Shown in pieces: positions 54,779-62,583 of a stretch of 64,000 bases of DNA. The notes beneath the pieces are model-generated. The model had not been told where the DNA came from, ran no database searches, and was given only the letters and a program-made list of their open reading frames with translations. The position numbers were made by a program, and so were the translations under genes. The stretch covers positions 3,188,501-3,252,500 of the forward strand of contig CP101033.1 in assembly GCA_041319085.1 (NCBI GenBank). Reading direction: 5' to 3'. The DNA is from Aeromonas veronii. GTDB lineage: Bacteria; Pseudomonadota; Gammaproteobacteria; Enterobacterales; Aeromonadaceae. How positions within the stretch are numbered: position 1 is the first letter of the stretch; the number at the start of each line of letters is the position of its first letter.

Positions 54779-55417
54779 TCAATCCGTCCGATCTGACAGA
54801 TAGAAAGCGCCAGACAGCAGACCATAAACCAATCGCACTCGCTCATCCCTGCCCCGCAATGCGGCAAGCAATATCTCGCCGCTGGCCAGATCATCACTAT
54901 GCCAGAAGCACCAGAGGGCTGCTTCTACCACATCCAGCCAGCTGGCATGGCCCAGCTGATTGCGTGATTTGCGCCGCCAGCAGCCCCGCACCACGGCGCC
55001 GCTATTCAGAGATGTGGCTGCCAGCGCCCGCTGCTCTATGACGCTTACCGTGAGCCCATCCAGCTTGGCCTGACGGCCGCCGCGCCCTCCCCGCAGTAAC
55101 TTATCGAGCAGTAAAGCCAACAGGCGGAATGCATCCTGATCTTCAAAGCTGGCCCCCTCCCCCAGCAAATCGGCAGCCCCCGCCATCAGTTGCTCACGCC
55201 CCTGGTAGATGGGTTGTGAAGTGCGATCCAGCCGATGTTGCTCAATATGGAGAGCCAATGCCGTCACCACCGCCAGCTGTGCAGTATCACCCTCCTGGTG
55301 AAACGAGCCTTTGGCGAGGAAAGAGGTCAGCGCCGTGACTCGCTCGGCTGACAGCAGGCAACAGATCCCCCTGATCAGGGGCATGGCCGCCTGATCCGAT
55401 AACAGTCTTGAGTTCAT
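54779..55417 (-). CDS. Degenerate ADP-ribosylglycohydrolase-like protein
   Basis: A 212-residue protein whose C-terminus (WLDVVEAALWCFWHS; LLAALRGRDERVRLVYGLLS) aligns with the end of the full ARH encoded at 36133 (SLEAALWAFWHS; LGDDADTVAAIYGQLA). The metal-binding DDAD is RDER here and the N-terminal GDALG and DDT motifs are absent. It is thus not a working hydrolase; it may be a binding or regulatory protein, or a decaying gene. It follows the small gene at 55424 after six bases. Confidence 0.65.
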   Translation of the reverse strand: MNSRLLSDQAAMPLIRGICCLLSAERVTALTSFLAKGSFHQEGDTAQLAVVTALALHIEQHRLDRTSQPIYQGREQLMAGAADLLGEGASFEDQDAFRLLALLLDKLLRGGRGGRQAKLDGLTVSVIEQRALAATSLNSGAVVRGCWRRKSRNQLGHASWLDVVEAALWCFWHSDDLASGEILLAALRGRDERVRLVYGLLSGAFYLSDRTD

Positions 55418-55423
55418 AGCGCC

Positions 55424-55666
55424 TCAGTGACGATCACGTTTGAAGTGAGTGGTTTTATGACCGACGGTAACAATCTCGCAGTCTTGCAGGACTAGATAAT
55501 GACGGCGTAGACGCTGGCAAAACTGCGCAGACAACCTGCCGCCGGTTTGCAACATCGCCAACCCTCTCAGGTCGAGATAAACCAGCTCGCGCCCTTGGTG
55601 ATAAGCAGAACGTCTGATGCTCAACAGCAGCTCCACCAGCTCGGGAGCAATACCACGCGGCTGCAT
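55424..55666 (-). CDS. Small hypothetical protein linked to the ARH-like gene
   Basis: An 80-residue protein starting MQPRGIAPELVELLLSIRRS and ending VGHKTTHFKRDRH. The middle (ELVYLDLRGLAMLQTGGRL) reads as a small alpha/beta domain. No strong ribosome-binding site. It is divergent from the WYL gene at 55808 and probably controlled by it. No family recognised. Confidence 0.5.
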   Translation of the reverse strand: MQPRGIAPELVELLLSIRRSAYHQGRELVYLDLRGLAMLQTGGRLSAQFCQRLRRHYLVLQDCEIVTVGHKTTHFKRDRH

Positions 55667-55756
55667 CCGGCATGATGGCTGTATGCACTATCCAGCTTCC
55701 CGTTCATGAGATGCTCCTTTGGCGCTCATTTCGATGGACTCATTATATGTCGCCTG

Positions 55757-55802
55757 TATACTCATGCCGATACTGGTTACATACACATGTCGCATTTTGG
55801 AG
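55757..55802 (+). promoter_or_regulatory. WYL gene promoter with conserved operator element
   Basis: A TGTATACT -10-like box (TATACT at 55757-55762) is followed at the expected start of transcription by CGATACTGGTTACATA and CACATGTCGC (55768-55792), then GGAG (55799-55802) and the ATG at 55808. Related copies lie at 35790, 41401 and 49654. The position suits autorepression. Confidence 0.6.
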
Positions 55803-55807
55803 CACAT

Positions 55808-56731
55808 ATGACCCCCAAAGAGCTCACTTGGGATCAGACCCTGCGTTTTCGTCTGCTAGAAATCGTGTTGCAGTGGGAAGGACGGCTGACCACCAATCAC
55901 CTGATGACTGCCTTCAATATCGGCCGCCAACAAGCATCACGGGATATCAATCACTACCTGACCCACTATTCACCGGAAGGGTTGGTCTATGACCGAAGCC
56001 TGAAGGGATACAAACCCACCGAGCAATTTGTGCCGCGCTTTAGTGAGGGCAAAGTAGATGAGTACCTGATGCTGTTGCACCGTGAAAAACAGCATCAACG
56101 CCAACATGAAGCGGGGCTGTTGACCCTGCCGCTGATGGATCTGCGCTACGGCCATATCGAGATCCTGGATGTGCCCAACCGCCATATCGACCCCAAGATT
56201 GTCCGGGGTCTAGTACAAGCTGCGCGCGGTCAGCTGCGGGTCGATGTCGATTACGTGTCGCTCAGCTCAGCGGAGCAGAGTGGCCGCAACATTGTGCCCC
56301 ACACCCTGGTCTATGACGGGATCCGCTGGCATGTGCGCGCCTACTGCGAGAAAAAGGGGGAATATCTGGACTTTGTGATGAGTCGTTTTCGTGGGGAGCC
56401 GGATCTGCTGGATGCCTCCCCTCATGGCCGAGAGCAGGATCTTGAGTGGAACACCCGGGTCACCGCCGTGGTCATCCCTAACCCGGGCCTCAGTGAAGGG
56501 CAACAAGCCATCATCGCCAGCGATTACGCCATGCCAGATGGCAAGCTGTTGATCAGTCAGCGCATCCCACTGATGCATTACGCGCTGGAGCGAATGCAGG
56601 TGAGCTATAACGGCGATCACCAGCAGCATCCGCTACTCTACCCGCTGGTGCTGGCAAACCGGGAGGAGCTCATCCAGCAAGGCTGCACCTTCAAGCTTAA
56701 GAGTGCGGATCTGCAAGTGATTCCGCATTAA
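55808..56731 (+). CDS. WYL-domain regulator (BrxR/CapW-like)
   Basis: A 307-residue regulator. The N-terminal winged helix reads LRFRLLEIVLQWEGRLTTNH and FNIGRQQASRDINHYLTHY. The WYL domain (residues ~130-205) has IVPHTLVYDGIRWHVRAYCE and FVMSRFRGEPDLLDASPHG; a C-terminal WCX-like domain follows. It resembles regulators that repress BREX, CBASS and other defence operons. GGAG is six bases upstream of the ATG at 55808; the longer frame runs through the promoter. Its 3' half is duplicated at 58329. Confidence 0.88.
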   Translation: MTPKELTWDQTLRFRLLEIVLQWEGRLTTNHLMTAFNIGRQQASRDINHYLTHYSPEGLVYDRSLKGYKPTEQFVPRFSEGKVDEYLMLLHREKQHQRQHEAGLLTLPLMDLRYGHIEILDVPNRHIDPKIVRGLVQAARGQLRVDVDYVSLSSAEQSGRNIVPHTLVYDGIRWHVRAYCEKKGEYLDFVMSRFRGEPDLLDASPHGREQDLEWNTRVTAVVIPNPGLSEGQQAIIASDYAMPDGKLLISQRIPLMHYALERMQVSYNGDHQQHPLLYPLVLANREELIQQGCTFKLKSADLQVIPH

Positions 56732-56740
56732 CCCTGACGC
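56308..56740 (+). repeat. 433-bp direct repeat, left copy
   Basis: The 3' half of the WYL gene and nine bases beyond its stop are repeated at 58329-58761 with only a few substitutions. The copies flank the Fic cassette. Confidence 0.93.
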
Positions 56741-57020
56741 ATACACTGGCTGCGAGACGATGAACCGACTGAAGAAAAGTTAGACTTCGTTTATGGGATG
56801 TTGAAGATGGCCAGATACGATCACCAGATGTAGTTCTGGCCCTTGCTCCCCACTTCAGTAAGTGGATAGTTTTTAAAGAAATCCAAAGGGGTAACTTGCC
56901 AGTTAAAGACCTGCGCCTAGGCTCAAAAACAGTATGATGGCGTCCATATACCATCGGCAGGCATGGAAGACCTGCCGGTGGCGAGGTAGCCCTGAGTCGG
57001 TTAGCTGCGAGGCTAGATGG
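56741..57020. other. Intergenic region between the WYL and Fic genes
   Basis: No gene seen. A hairpin CGGCAGG (56955-56961) / CCTGCCG (56971-56977) lies downstream of the minus-strand Fic gene and could end its transcript. Confidence 0.35.
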
Positions 57021-58049
57021 TTACACGTCAGGATCCAATACCTCCCAACGTCCGCTCTTACGCGGCCCAACAAAACGTAATCGCCCGTCTTTGACCAGCA
57101 CGGCAACAGCCCTCTCCACGGTACTAGTCGACTTGCCAATCCGCTCTGCAACTTGCTTGAGCGTTATGGTCGGCTCAGCCGCCAATTCCGCCAAGATGGC
57201 CTGCGGTGTTTTCACCCGTTTTTCTACCTGCGTTTCAACCTTCATTTCTACCCGCATTTTCTCCTGATGAGGTGATACTACTGCTGGTTGAATTGCAATC
57301 GCTTGGGCCAGCGCATCGCGCAGAGCTTCCAGTAAAAAGAGGATGAACTCGGTACAATCACTGCGACTATCAGCCTGACTTAGCTGCTGATAGTAGTGCT
57401 CCTGCCGAGCCTTGATCACCGTCTCCACTGGCAAGAAGGCCATTACAGGCTGCCAGCGACTCAAGATCACTGTCTGCCATAACCGCCCCATCCGACCATT
57501 TCCATCCGCAAAGGGGTGAATAAACTCCAACTCATAATGCAAGGCACAGGAAGCGATCAGCGGATGAGCCTCGGTCTCAGCCAGCCAAGTCAATAGCTGT
57601 CCCATCAGACGAGGGACCTGGTTCGCAGGGGGAGCCATATGCACCAACTGCTCGCCTCGATATATACCTACGCCACCGCTACGCCAGTGACCCGCATCAT
57701 CGCAGAGTCCACGCATCAGGAGTCCGTGAGCACCGAGTAGATCATCAGCGGAAGTAGGATCCCAATCAGGCATTGCTTCATAGGCCGCAAACGCATTACG
57801 GACCTCTTGGATTTCCCGTGGAAGCCCAAGCACCGTCTTCCCCTCAATCACTGCCGTCACCTGCTCGACACTCAGGGTATTGTGCTCTATAGCCAAGGAG
57901 GCTTGGATAGTGCGGATCCGGTTCTCTCGACGCAGCATCGGCACCTGAGAGCTCTGAGTAAACCGCCACTGCCCCACCAACTCGGCGATCTCCGCCACTC
58001 GACTCAACATGGCGTGGGTCAGGGTGAAGGGAGGGGAATAGGCTGCCAT
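57021..58049 (-). CDS. Fic-family AMP-transferase with C-terminal winged helix
   Basis: A 342-residue Fic protein. The catalytic motif HPFADGNGRMGR spans residues 178-189. An N-terminal helix with ASLAIEHNTLS (50-60) is the likely inhibitory helix of class II Fic enzymes. Residues 275-342 look like a winged helix (ITLKQVAERIGKSTSTVERA). Fic enzymes transfer AMP from ATP to proteins; standalone copies of this layout (SoFic type) are reported in defence islands. The start has GGAG six bases upstream. It lies between 433-bp direct repeats. Confidence 0.9.
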   Translation of the reverse strand: MAAYSPPFTLTHAMLSRVAEIAELVGQWRFTQSSQVPMLRRENRIRTIQASLAIEHNTLSVEQVTAVIEGKTVLGLPREIQEVRNAFAAYEAMPDWDPTSADDLLGAHGLLMRGLCDDAGHWRSGGVGIYRGEQLVHMAPPANQVPRLMGQLLTWLAETEAHPLIASCALHYELEFIHPFADGNGRMGRLWQTVILSRWQPVMAFLPVETVIKARQEHYYQQLSQADSRSDCTEFILFLLEALRDALAQAIAIQPAVVSPHQEKMRVEMKVETQVEKRVKTPQAILAELAAEPTITLKQVAERIGKSTSTVERAVAVLVKDGRLRFVGPRKSGRWEVLDPDV

Positions 58050-58094
58050 GGGTTACTCCAACTGATGCGATAACAAATGAGGGTTAGCTTAACA

Positions 58095-58120
58095 GATCCG
58101 GGAGCAGAAACTCCCGGATC
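58095..58120 (-). terminator. Hairpin between the small ORF and the Fic gene
   Basis: GATCCGGGAG (58095-58104) and CTCCCGGATC (58111-58120) form a perfect 10-bp stem. There is no U run, so it may limit or process readthrough into fic. Confidence 0.55.
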
Positions 58121-58265
58121 AGATGCCATGTAAAACTGCAGTAGGAATTGATTTAATCGATGGGCGAAGCTCACGTTGAATCTCGAGTAGTGTCTCATGG
58201 CTAATGTCTACCCGAGGGGTATCACACTGTTTGCAGCGATCACCCACTTTCAAATATCGTTTCAT
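58119..58265 (-). CDS. Small CxxC protein upstream of Fic
   Basis: A 48-residue ORF, MKRYLKVGDRCKQCDTPRVD at the start and PTAVLHGI at the end, with an AGGAAAG site about ten bases upstream. The CKQC pair could bind zinc. It reads in the same direction as fic, with a hairpin between. It might be an antitoxin-like partner or a leader; no family recognised. Confidence 0.45.
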   Translation of the reverse strand: MKRYLKVGDRCKQCDTPRVDISHETLLEIQRELRPSIKSIPTAVLHGI

Positions 58266-58328
58266 GTTTCTGCTTTCCTGCTAAATAAATCACCAATGTG
58301 GGCCGGGCTCAATCTCTGTCTTGACCCA

Positions 58329-58752
58329 GGTCTATGACGGGATCCGCTGGCATGTGCGCGCCTACTGCGAGAAGAAGGGGGAATATCTGGACTTTGTGAT
58401 GAGCCGATTTCGTGGGGAGCCGGATCTGCTGGATGCCTCCCCTCATGGCCGAGAGCAGGATCTTGAGTGGAACACCCGGGTCACCGCCGTGGTCATCCCT
58501 AACCCGGGCCTCAGTGAAGGGCAACAAGCCATCATCGCCAGCGATTACGCCATGCCAAATGGCAAGCTGTTGATCAGTCAGCGCATCCCACTGATGCATT
58601 ACGCGCTGGAGCGAATGCAGGTGAGCTATAACGGCGATCACCAGCAGCATCCGCTACTCTACCCGCTGGTGCTGGCAAACCGGGAGGAGCTCATCCAGCA
58701 AGGCTGCACCTTCAAGCTTAAGAGTGCGGATCTGCAAGTGATGCCGCATTAA
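58329..58752 (+). pseudogene. Duplicated 3' half of the WYL regulator gene
   Basis: From GGTCTATGACGGGATCC to the stop, this copy encodes the same C-terminal ~140 residues as the gene at 55808 with only a few changes. The helix-turn-helix half is missing. With the left copy it forms a direct repeat (58329-58761) around the Fic cassette. Confidence 0.92.
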
Positions 58753-58798
58753 CCCTGACGCCGAGAGGCACGATCGGCCAAGAGAGATGGAAATAATA

Positions 58799-58824
58799 AA
58801 GGCTCCCAACATGCAGGGAGCCTT
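58799..58824 (-). terminator. Terminator of a truncated gene
   Basis: AAGGCTCCC (58799-58807) and GGGAGCCTT (58816-58824) pair perfectly. A-rich sequence on the left gives a U-rich tail to the minus transcript of the remnant at 58882. Confidence 0.7.
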
Positions 58825-58881
58825 GACACAATATGAATCCGATTCGAAATGATAGGGTCTGGCGAACAACATGAAAAACCA

Positions 58882-58993
58882 TCACGACCAGGTATATTTG
58901 ATGGAATTTGAAGCACCCTGTTTGCAAAACTCATCGGGCAACCGCTTGCCGACATACATGGCTTTGATAACCTCAGAGGCCTCTTTGTAGAGG
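58882..58993 (-). pseudogene. 3' remnant of an unidentified gene cut by IS3 debris
   Basis: Minus-strand codons read SEVIKAMYVGKRLPDEFC and end ASNSIKYTWS before TGA, followed by a proper terminator. The upstream frame turns into transposase debris at 58994. It is probably the tail of a backbone gene lost when the region was rearranged. Family not recognised. Confidence 0.5.
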
Positions 58994-59210
58994 TCATGTG
59001 GCCTGTGCCAGGCGTTGTTTCGGCGTGTAGCCACCCAGCGCCATATTGGGCCGCTCATGGTTATAAACCCACAGCCAGTTCGTGGCAAACTCTTGTAACT
59101 CATTCAGTGACTCAAACAGGTAATGGCCCAACGCACCGTGCGGTTAAACCGCTCCATGCAGGCATTCTGCTGCGGGTTTCCCGGGTGGATATATTTAGCT
59201 CTATCCCCCC
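58994..59210 (-). pseudogene. IS3-family transposase (orfB) remnant
   Basis: The C-terminal end of an IS3-type DDE transposase: KYIHPGNPQQNACMERFNRT, then a small out-of-frame deletion, then LFESLNELQEFATNWLW and VYNHERPNMALGGYTPKQRL before the stop. The Glu of the DDE triad (MERFNR) remains. No terminal repeat was found. Confidence 0.8.
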
Positions 59211-59275
59211 CTGCCACGCCCAGTCCCGAGTGCCAGGTCACTGAGATGCTGCCGGCCGAGGGGATGTGTTATCAC

Positions 59276-59305
59276 GACAAAGAGGAGCCTTGGCTCCCCT
59301 TTGTC
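59276..59305 (-). terminator. Terminator-like hairpin after dctM
   Basis: GACAAAGAGGAGCC (59276-59289) pairs with GGCTCCCCTTTGTC (59292-59305) with one mismatch around TT, 30 bases past the dctM stop. Confidence 0.7.
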
Positions 59306-59334
59306 GTCGTACACCATCACGTATCACGTTCACA

Positions 59335-60636
59335 TTAGTGCATGCCAAACAGTCCCGGCAGGAACAGGCTGAGCGACGGCACATAGGTGACCGCGATCAG
59401 CGAAGCCAGCAGCACCAGGAAGAACGGCAGCATGGGACGGATCAGTGACTGGATTTTCACCCCCGACACCGAGCAACCGACAAACAGGGCGCTGCCCACT
59501 GGCGGCGTGCACAGCCCGATACAGAGGTTGAACACCATCATGATGCCAAAGTGCACCGGGTCCATCCCAAGGTCAGTGACGATCGGCAGGAAGATCGGCG
59601 TGAAGATCAGCACCGCCGGGGTCATGTCCATAAAGATACCGACCACCAGCAGGATCACGTTGATGATAAGCAGAATGACAATCGGGTTATCCGATACCGC
59701 CATCAGCCCTTCGCTGATGGTGTAGGGAATATCAGCGTTGGTCATGGCCCACGACATCCCGACCGAGATACCGATCAGCAGCAGCACGATGGCGGTGGTG
59801 ATCACCGAGTCGAGCAGGATGCGCGGAAGATCGGCCAGCTTCACCTGGCGATACACCAGCACCGAGAGGATAAAGGTGTAGACCACGGCGATGGCCGAGG
59901 CTTCGGTCGCGGTAAACACGCCACCGAGGATACCGCCCATCACCACCACCACCAGCATCAGGCTGGGCAGCGCATCCCAGAAGGAGGTGAGCACCACGCG
60001 CAAGGTCGGCCGCTCGGCCACCGGATAACCACGGCGCTTGGCGATAATGCCGCCCACGACCATGACCGACAGCCCCATCAGGATACCCGGCACATAGCCG
60101 GCCATAAACAGGGTGGCCACCGAAATGCCGCCCGCAGTGAGGGCATAGATGATCAGCACATTAGAGGGCGGGATCAGCAGCCCCGAGATGCAGGAGGTGA
60201 CATTGATGGCCGCAGAGTAAGCCGGATCGTAACCCGCCTTTTTCTGCATCGGTGCCATGGTGCCACCGACCGCCACCGCAGCCGCCACCGCCGAGCCGGA
60301 GATGGAGCCAAACATCATGTTGGCCATCACGTTGACATGACCGAGCGATCCCGGCATCCGCCCGACCAGCACCTGGGAGAAGTTAATCAGGCGCTGGGCA
60401 ATACCGCCCGAGTTCATCAAGGAGCCTGCCAAAAAGAAAAACGGAATAGCGAGCAGGGAGAAGCTATCCAGGCCGGTGGCCATCTTCTGGCCAATCACGG
60501 CGAGAATGGTTTCGAGCGGCAACATCATGACACCGGCAGCCAGGGTAGCCAGGCCGATAGAGAACGAGATCGGCACGCCGGCAAACACCAGCACAAAGAA
60601 CGAGCCGAACATCACCAGAGCAATAGTCCAATCCAT
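59335..60636 (-). CDS. dctM: TRAP transporter large permease (DctM)
   Basis: A 433-residue membrane protein of the TRAP large-subunit family, which couples Na+ or H+ entry to import of a carboxylate delivered by the binding protein. Many membrane helices; FGSISGSAVAAAVAVGGTM, CISGLLIPPSNVLIIYALTA and CIGLCTPPVGSALFVGCSV are the family blocks. The start at 60636 (MDWTIALVM) has GGAGGG upstream. It follows dctQ with no gap. Confidence 0.94.
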   Translation of the reverse strand: MDWTIALVMFGSFFVLVFAGVPISFSIGLATLAAGVMMLPLETILAVIGQKMATGLDSFSLLAIPFFFLAGSLMNSGGIAQRLINFSQVLVGRMPGSLGHVNVMANMMFGSISGSAVAAAVAVGGTMAPMQKKAGYDPAYSAAINVTSCISGLLIPPSNVLIIYALTAGGISVATLFMAGYVPGILMGLSVMVVGGIIAKRRGYPVAERPTLRVVLTSFWDALPSLMLVVVVMGGILGGVFTATEASAIAVVYTFILSVLVYRQVKLADLPRILLDSVITTAIVLLLIGISVGMSWAMTNADIPYTISEGLMAVSDNPIVILLIINVILLVVGIFMDMTPAVLIFTPIFLPIVTDLGMDPVHFGIMMVFNLCIGLCTPPVGSALFVGCSVSGVKIQSLIRPMLPFFLVLLASLIAVTYVPSLSLFLPGLFGMH

Positions 60637-60637
60637 A

Positions 60638-61165
60638 TTAACGACCCTCCTCGGCAATAACGGCCGCGCTGTGGCTGCGAGTGAGCAACTGCTCACTGAT
60701 GGTCTGCAGCACAAACAGCACGCTGTAGTAACAGATAATCAGACCGCTGAGCGGCAAGACCACATAGACATAGGCCATCGGCATCTGCATCGCCGGTGAC
60801 AGCTGACCGGTCGAGTAGACCTTGGTCACCAGCGTCAGTCCGCCCCACACCATGGCGCTGGCCGAAAAGAGCAGCACGCAACCGTCAACGAACAGCAGAT
60901 TGATCACCCGCCGTGTTCCTTTGAGATTGGCGGTAAACAGATCGATAGAGAGATGGCGACGCTGACCGACGGCATAGGCGGCGCCAAACAGGCCGACCCA
61001 GATCATGCTGAAACGGGCGATCTCGTCGGTCATGGTACTGGGCTTTTGCAGCACGTAGCGGCTAAACACCTGCCACACCACGCAGACCACCAGCAGCGCC
61101 ATGACTGTGATGGTAAAACCGGCCAGCAGGCGGTCGATGGGTTTCTTAAATGTCTCGATATTCAT
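60638..61165 (-). CDS. dctQ: TRAP transporter small permease (DctQ)
   Basis: A 175-residue four-helix subunit with FSRYVLQKPSTMTDEIARFS and MIWVGLFGAAYAVGQRRHLS, both typical of DctQ. It bridges DctM and the binding protein. The start at 61165 has AGGAAGAG upstream. A hairpin separates it from dctP. Confidence 0.92.
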   Translation of the reverse strand: MNIETFKKPIDRLLAGFTITVMALLVVCVVWQVFSRYVLQKPSTMTDEIARFSMIWVGLFGAAYAVGQRRHLSIDLFTANLKGTRRVINLLFVDGCVLLFSASAMVWGGLTLVTKVYSTGQLSPAMQMPMAYVYVVLPLSGLIICYYSVLFVLQTISEQLLTRSHSAAVIAEEGR

Positions 61166-61185
61166 GATCTCTTCCTTGTACAACA

Positions 61186-61207
61186 AAGGGCGGCCTTGGC
61201 CGCCCTT
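61186..61207 (-). terminator. Hairpin between dctP and dctQM
   Basis: AAGGGCGGCC and GGCCGCCCTT form a perfect 10-bp stem around TT between dctP and dctQ. It is probably a partial terminator or a 3' stabiliser that raises dctP over dctQM, as often needed for binding proteins. Confidence 0.65.
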
Positions 61208-61220
61208 CTCTGCTTATCCA

Positions 61221-62219
61221 TTACAGGGTGATGTTGGCGCCCGCCTCCTCCACCTTGGTGATCCAGGGGCCCTTGACCGGATCATGCTTGAACTCGTCAT
61301 ACAGCGGCTTGAGTGCCTGGCGGAACGGCTCCTTATCCACATTGATAAAGGTTGCACCCTGCTGCTCGGCCTGCTTTCTGGTCTCGCTCACCAGCGTGTT
61401 CCACATGGTCTCTTGCTCCTGCTCGGAACTCTTCACCACCTTGGTCAGCGCATCACGCTGCTCCTGGGAGAGCTTGTTCCAGCTCTTGTCGGAAATGACC
61501 AGATAGTCGGGCATGGAAGTGTGCTGGTTTTCGGTGAAGAACTTGGTCACCTCTACATGACGGGTCTGCACGAAGGAGGGCTCGTTGTTCTCGGCGCCAT
61601 CAATCACCCCCTGCTGCAGGGCGGTGTAAACCTCACCAAACGGAATCGACACCGGCGAGGCACCGAGCAGCTCGATGAACTTGATGGTGGTCGGGGTGGT
61701 GATCACGCGGATCTTCATCCCTTTCATGTCAGCCGGCGAGGTGATGGCCTTCTTGGCGTAGAAGCTGCGGGTTCCCCCCACATAGGCACCAATCGGGAAG
61801 AAGCCCTTGGACTTGGTCTCTTCCATCATCTGGTTGCCAATCTCACCGTGGATAACAGCCTTGAAGTGCTCATCGTTTTTGAACAGGTAAGGCAGGCTGA
61901 AAATGGAGTAAGCCGGGGTAAAGGCTTCCAGCTCGTTGGCCATGGCCTTGGTCATGTCGAGGGCACCGTTTTGCAGCAGCTCCAGCGTCTCACGCGGGCC
62001 ACCCATCTGGCCGCCCGGATAGATGCGGATCTTCATCTTGCCACCGGTAGCATCGCTCAGATCCTTGGCCATCTTGACCCAGGTCTGGTGTACCACGTGG
62101 CTGGTGTCCAGATTGTGGGCCAGCTTGAGCGTGACGCTCTCCATGGCCTGAGCGGCAAAACCGGTCAGGGTGAGCGGCAGGGCAAACAGAACGCTGGCGG
62201 CAATCTTCTTCATATTCAT
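61221..62219 (-). CDS. dctP: TRAP transporter substrate-binding protein (DctP)
   Basis: A 332-residue periplasmic binding protein with a signal peptide ending AAQA. MKGMKIRVITTPT carries the Arg that binds the substrate carboxylate, and QQGVIDGAENN is the family signature. The exact C4-dicarboxylate or sugar acid cannot be told from sequence. GAGGGA precedes the start. A CRP box lies upstream. Confidence 0.93.
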   Translation of the reverse strand: MNMKKIAASVLFALPLTLTGFAAQAMESVTLKLAHNLDTSHVVHQTWVKMAKDLSDATGGKMKIRIYPGGQMGGPRETLELLQNGALDMTKAMANELEAFTPAYSIFSLPYLFKNDEHFKAVIHGEIGNQMMEETKSKGFFPIGAYVGGTRSFYAKKAITSPADMKGMKIRVITTPTTIKFIELLGASPVSIPFGEVYTALQQGVIDGAENNEPSFVQTRHVEVTKFFTENQHTSMPDYLVISDKSWNKLSQEQRDALTKVVKSSEQEQETMWNTLVSETRKQAEQQGATFINVDKEPFRQALKPLYDEFKHDPVKGPWITKVEEAGANITL

Positions 62220-62305
62220 GGATGTTCCCTCAACATGTTTATTTGGTTGCTCGACAATTCACTGGTCATCGATTGGTGGCCAGCTTATAGCTACTCGACC
62301 ACGCG

Positions 62306-62327
62306 AAATGTGAAAAAAATCACAAGC
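62306..62327 (-). promoter_or_regulatory. CRP-cAMP binding site upstream of dctP
   Basis: TGTGA (62309-62313), six As, TCACA (62320-62324): a perfect core match to the CRP consensus, with AAA to its left. It lies about 90 bases upstream of the dctP ATG, a class I or II activation position, suggesting catabolite control of the TRAP operon. The rest of 62328-62583 holds only a hairpin AGGGAC/GTCCCT (62436-62458). Confidence 0.8.
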
Positions 62328-62583
62328 AACAAACATAAGGAAACATTGTTTTAATTTTTTCGATCCGCATCACCAAATTAAATTAATATATCCAGCGATC
62401 ATTCAACCACTACGCCAAATCCTCTCCTGTCGATGAGGGACGGTGCGAACCAGTCCCTATCTCACTCACTGGCCGGTGTCGCCGTTTCCCTTTAACTCCC
62501 TGCCGGATTGTTGCCCAGCGTTGCCTCACTCACCGCGGTATTGGGATGTGAATCGAAGGAAGATGCGGACCAAACGTGCCAGA

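Noticed and set aside
58882..59103. 73-aa minus-strand ORF as an intact gene
   Set aside because: Its first half is an off-frame reading of the IS3 transposase; only the last ~37 codons look like a real protein tail.
59200..59245. Possible right-hand copy of the tRNA-Arg 3' end (AGTCCCGAGTGCCA)
   Set aside because: Only loosely like the tRNA end AGTCGGGAGCGCCA; too many mismatches for an attachment-site repeat.
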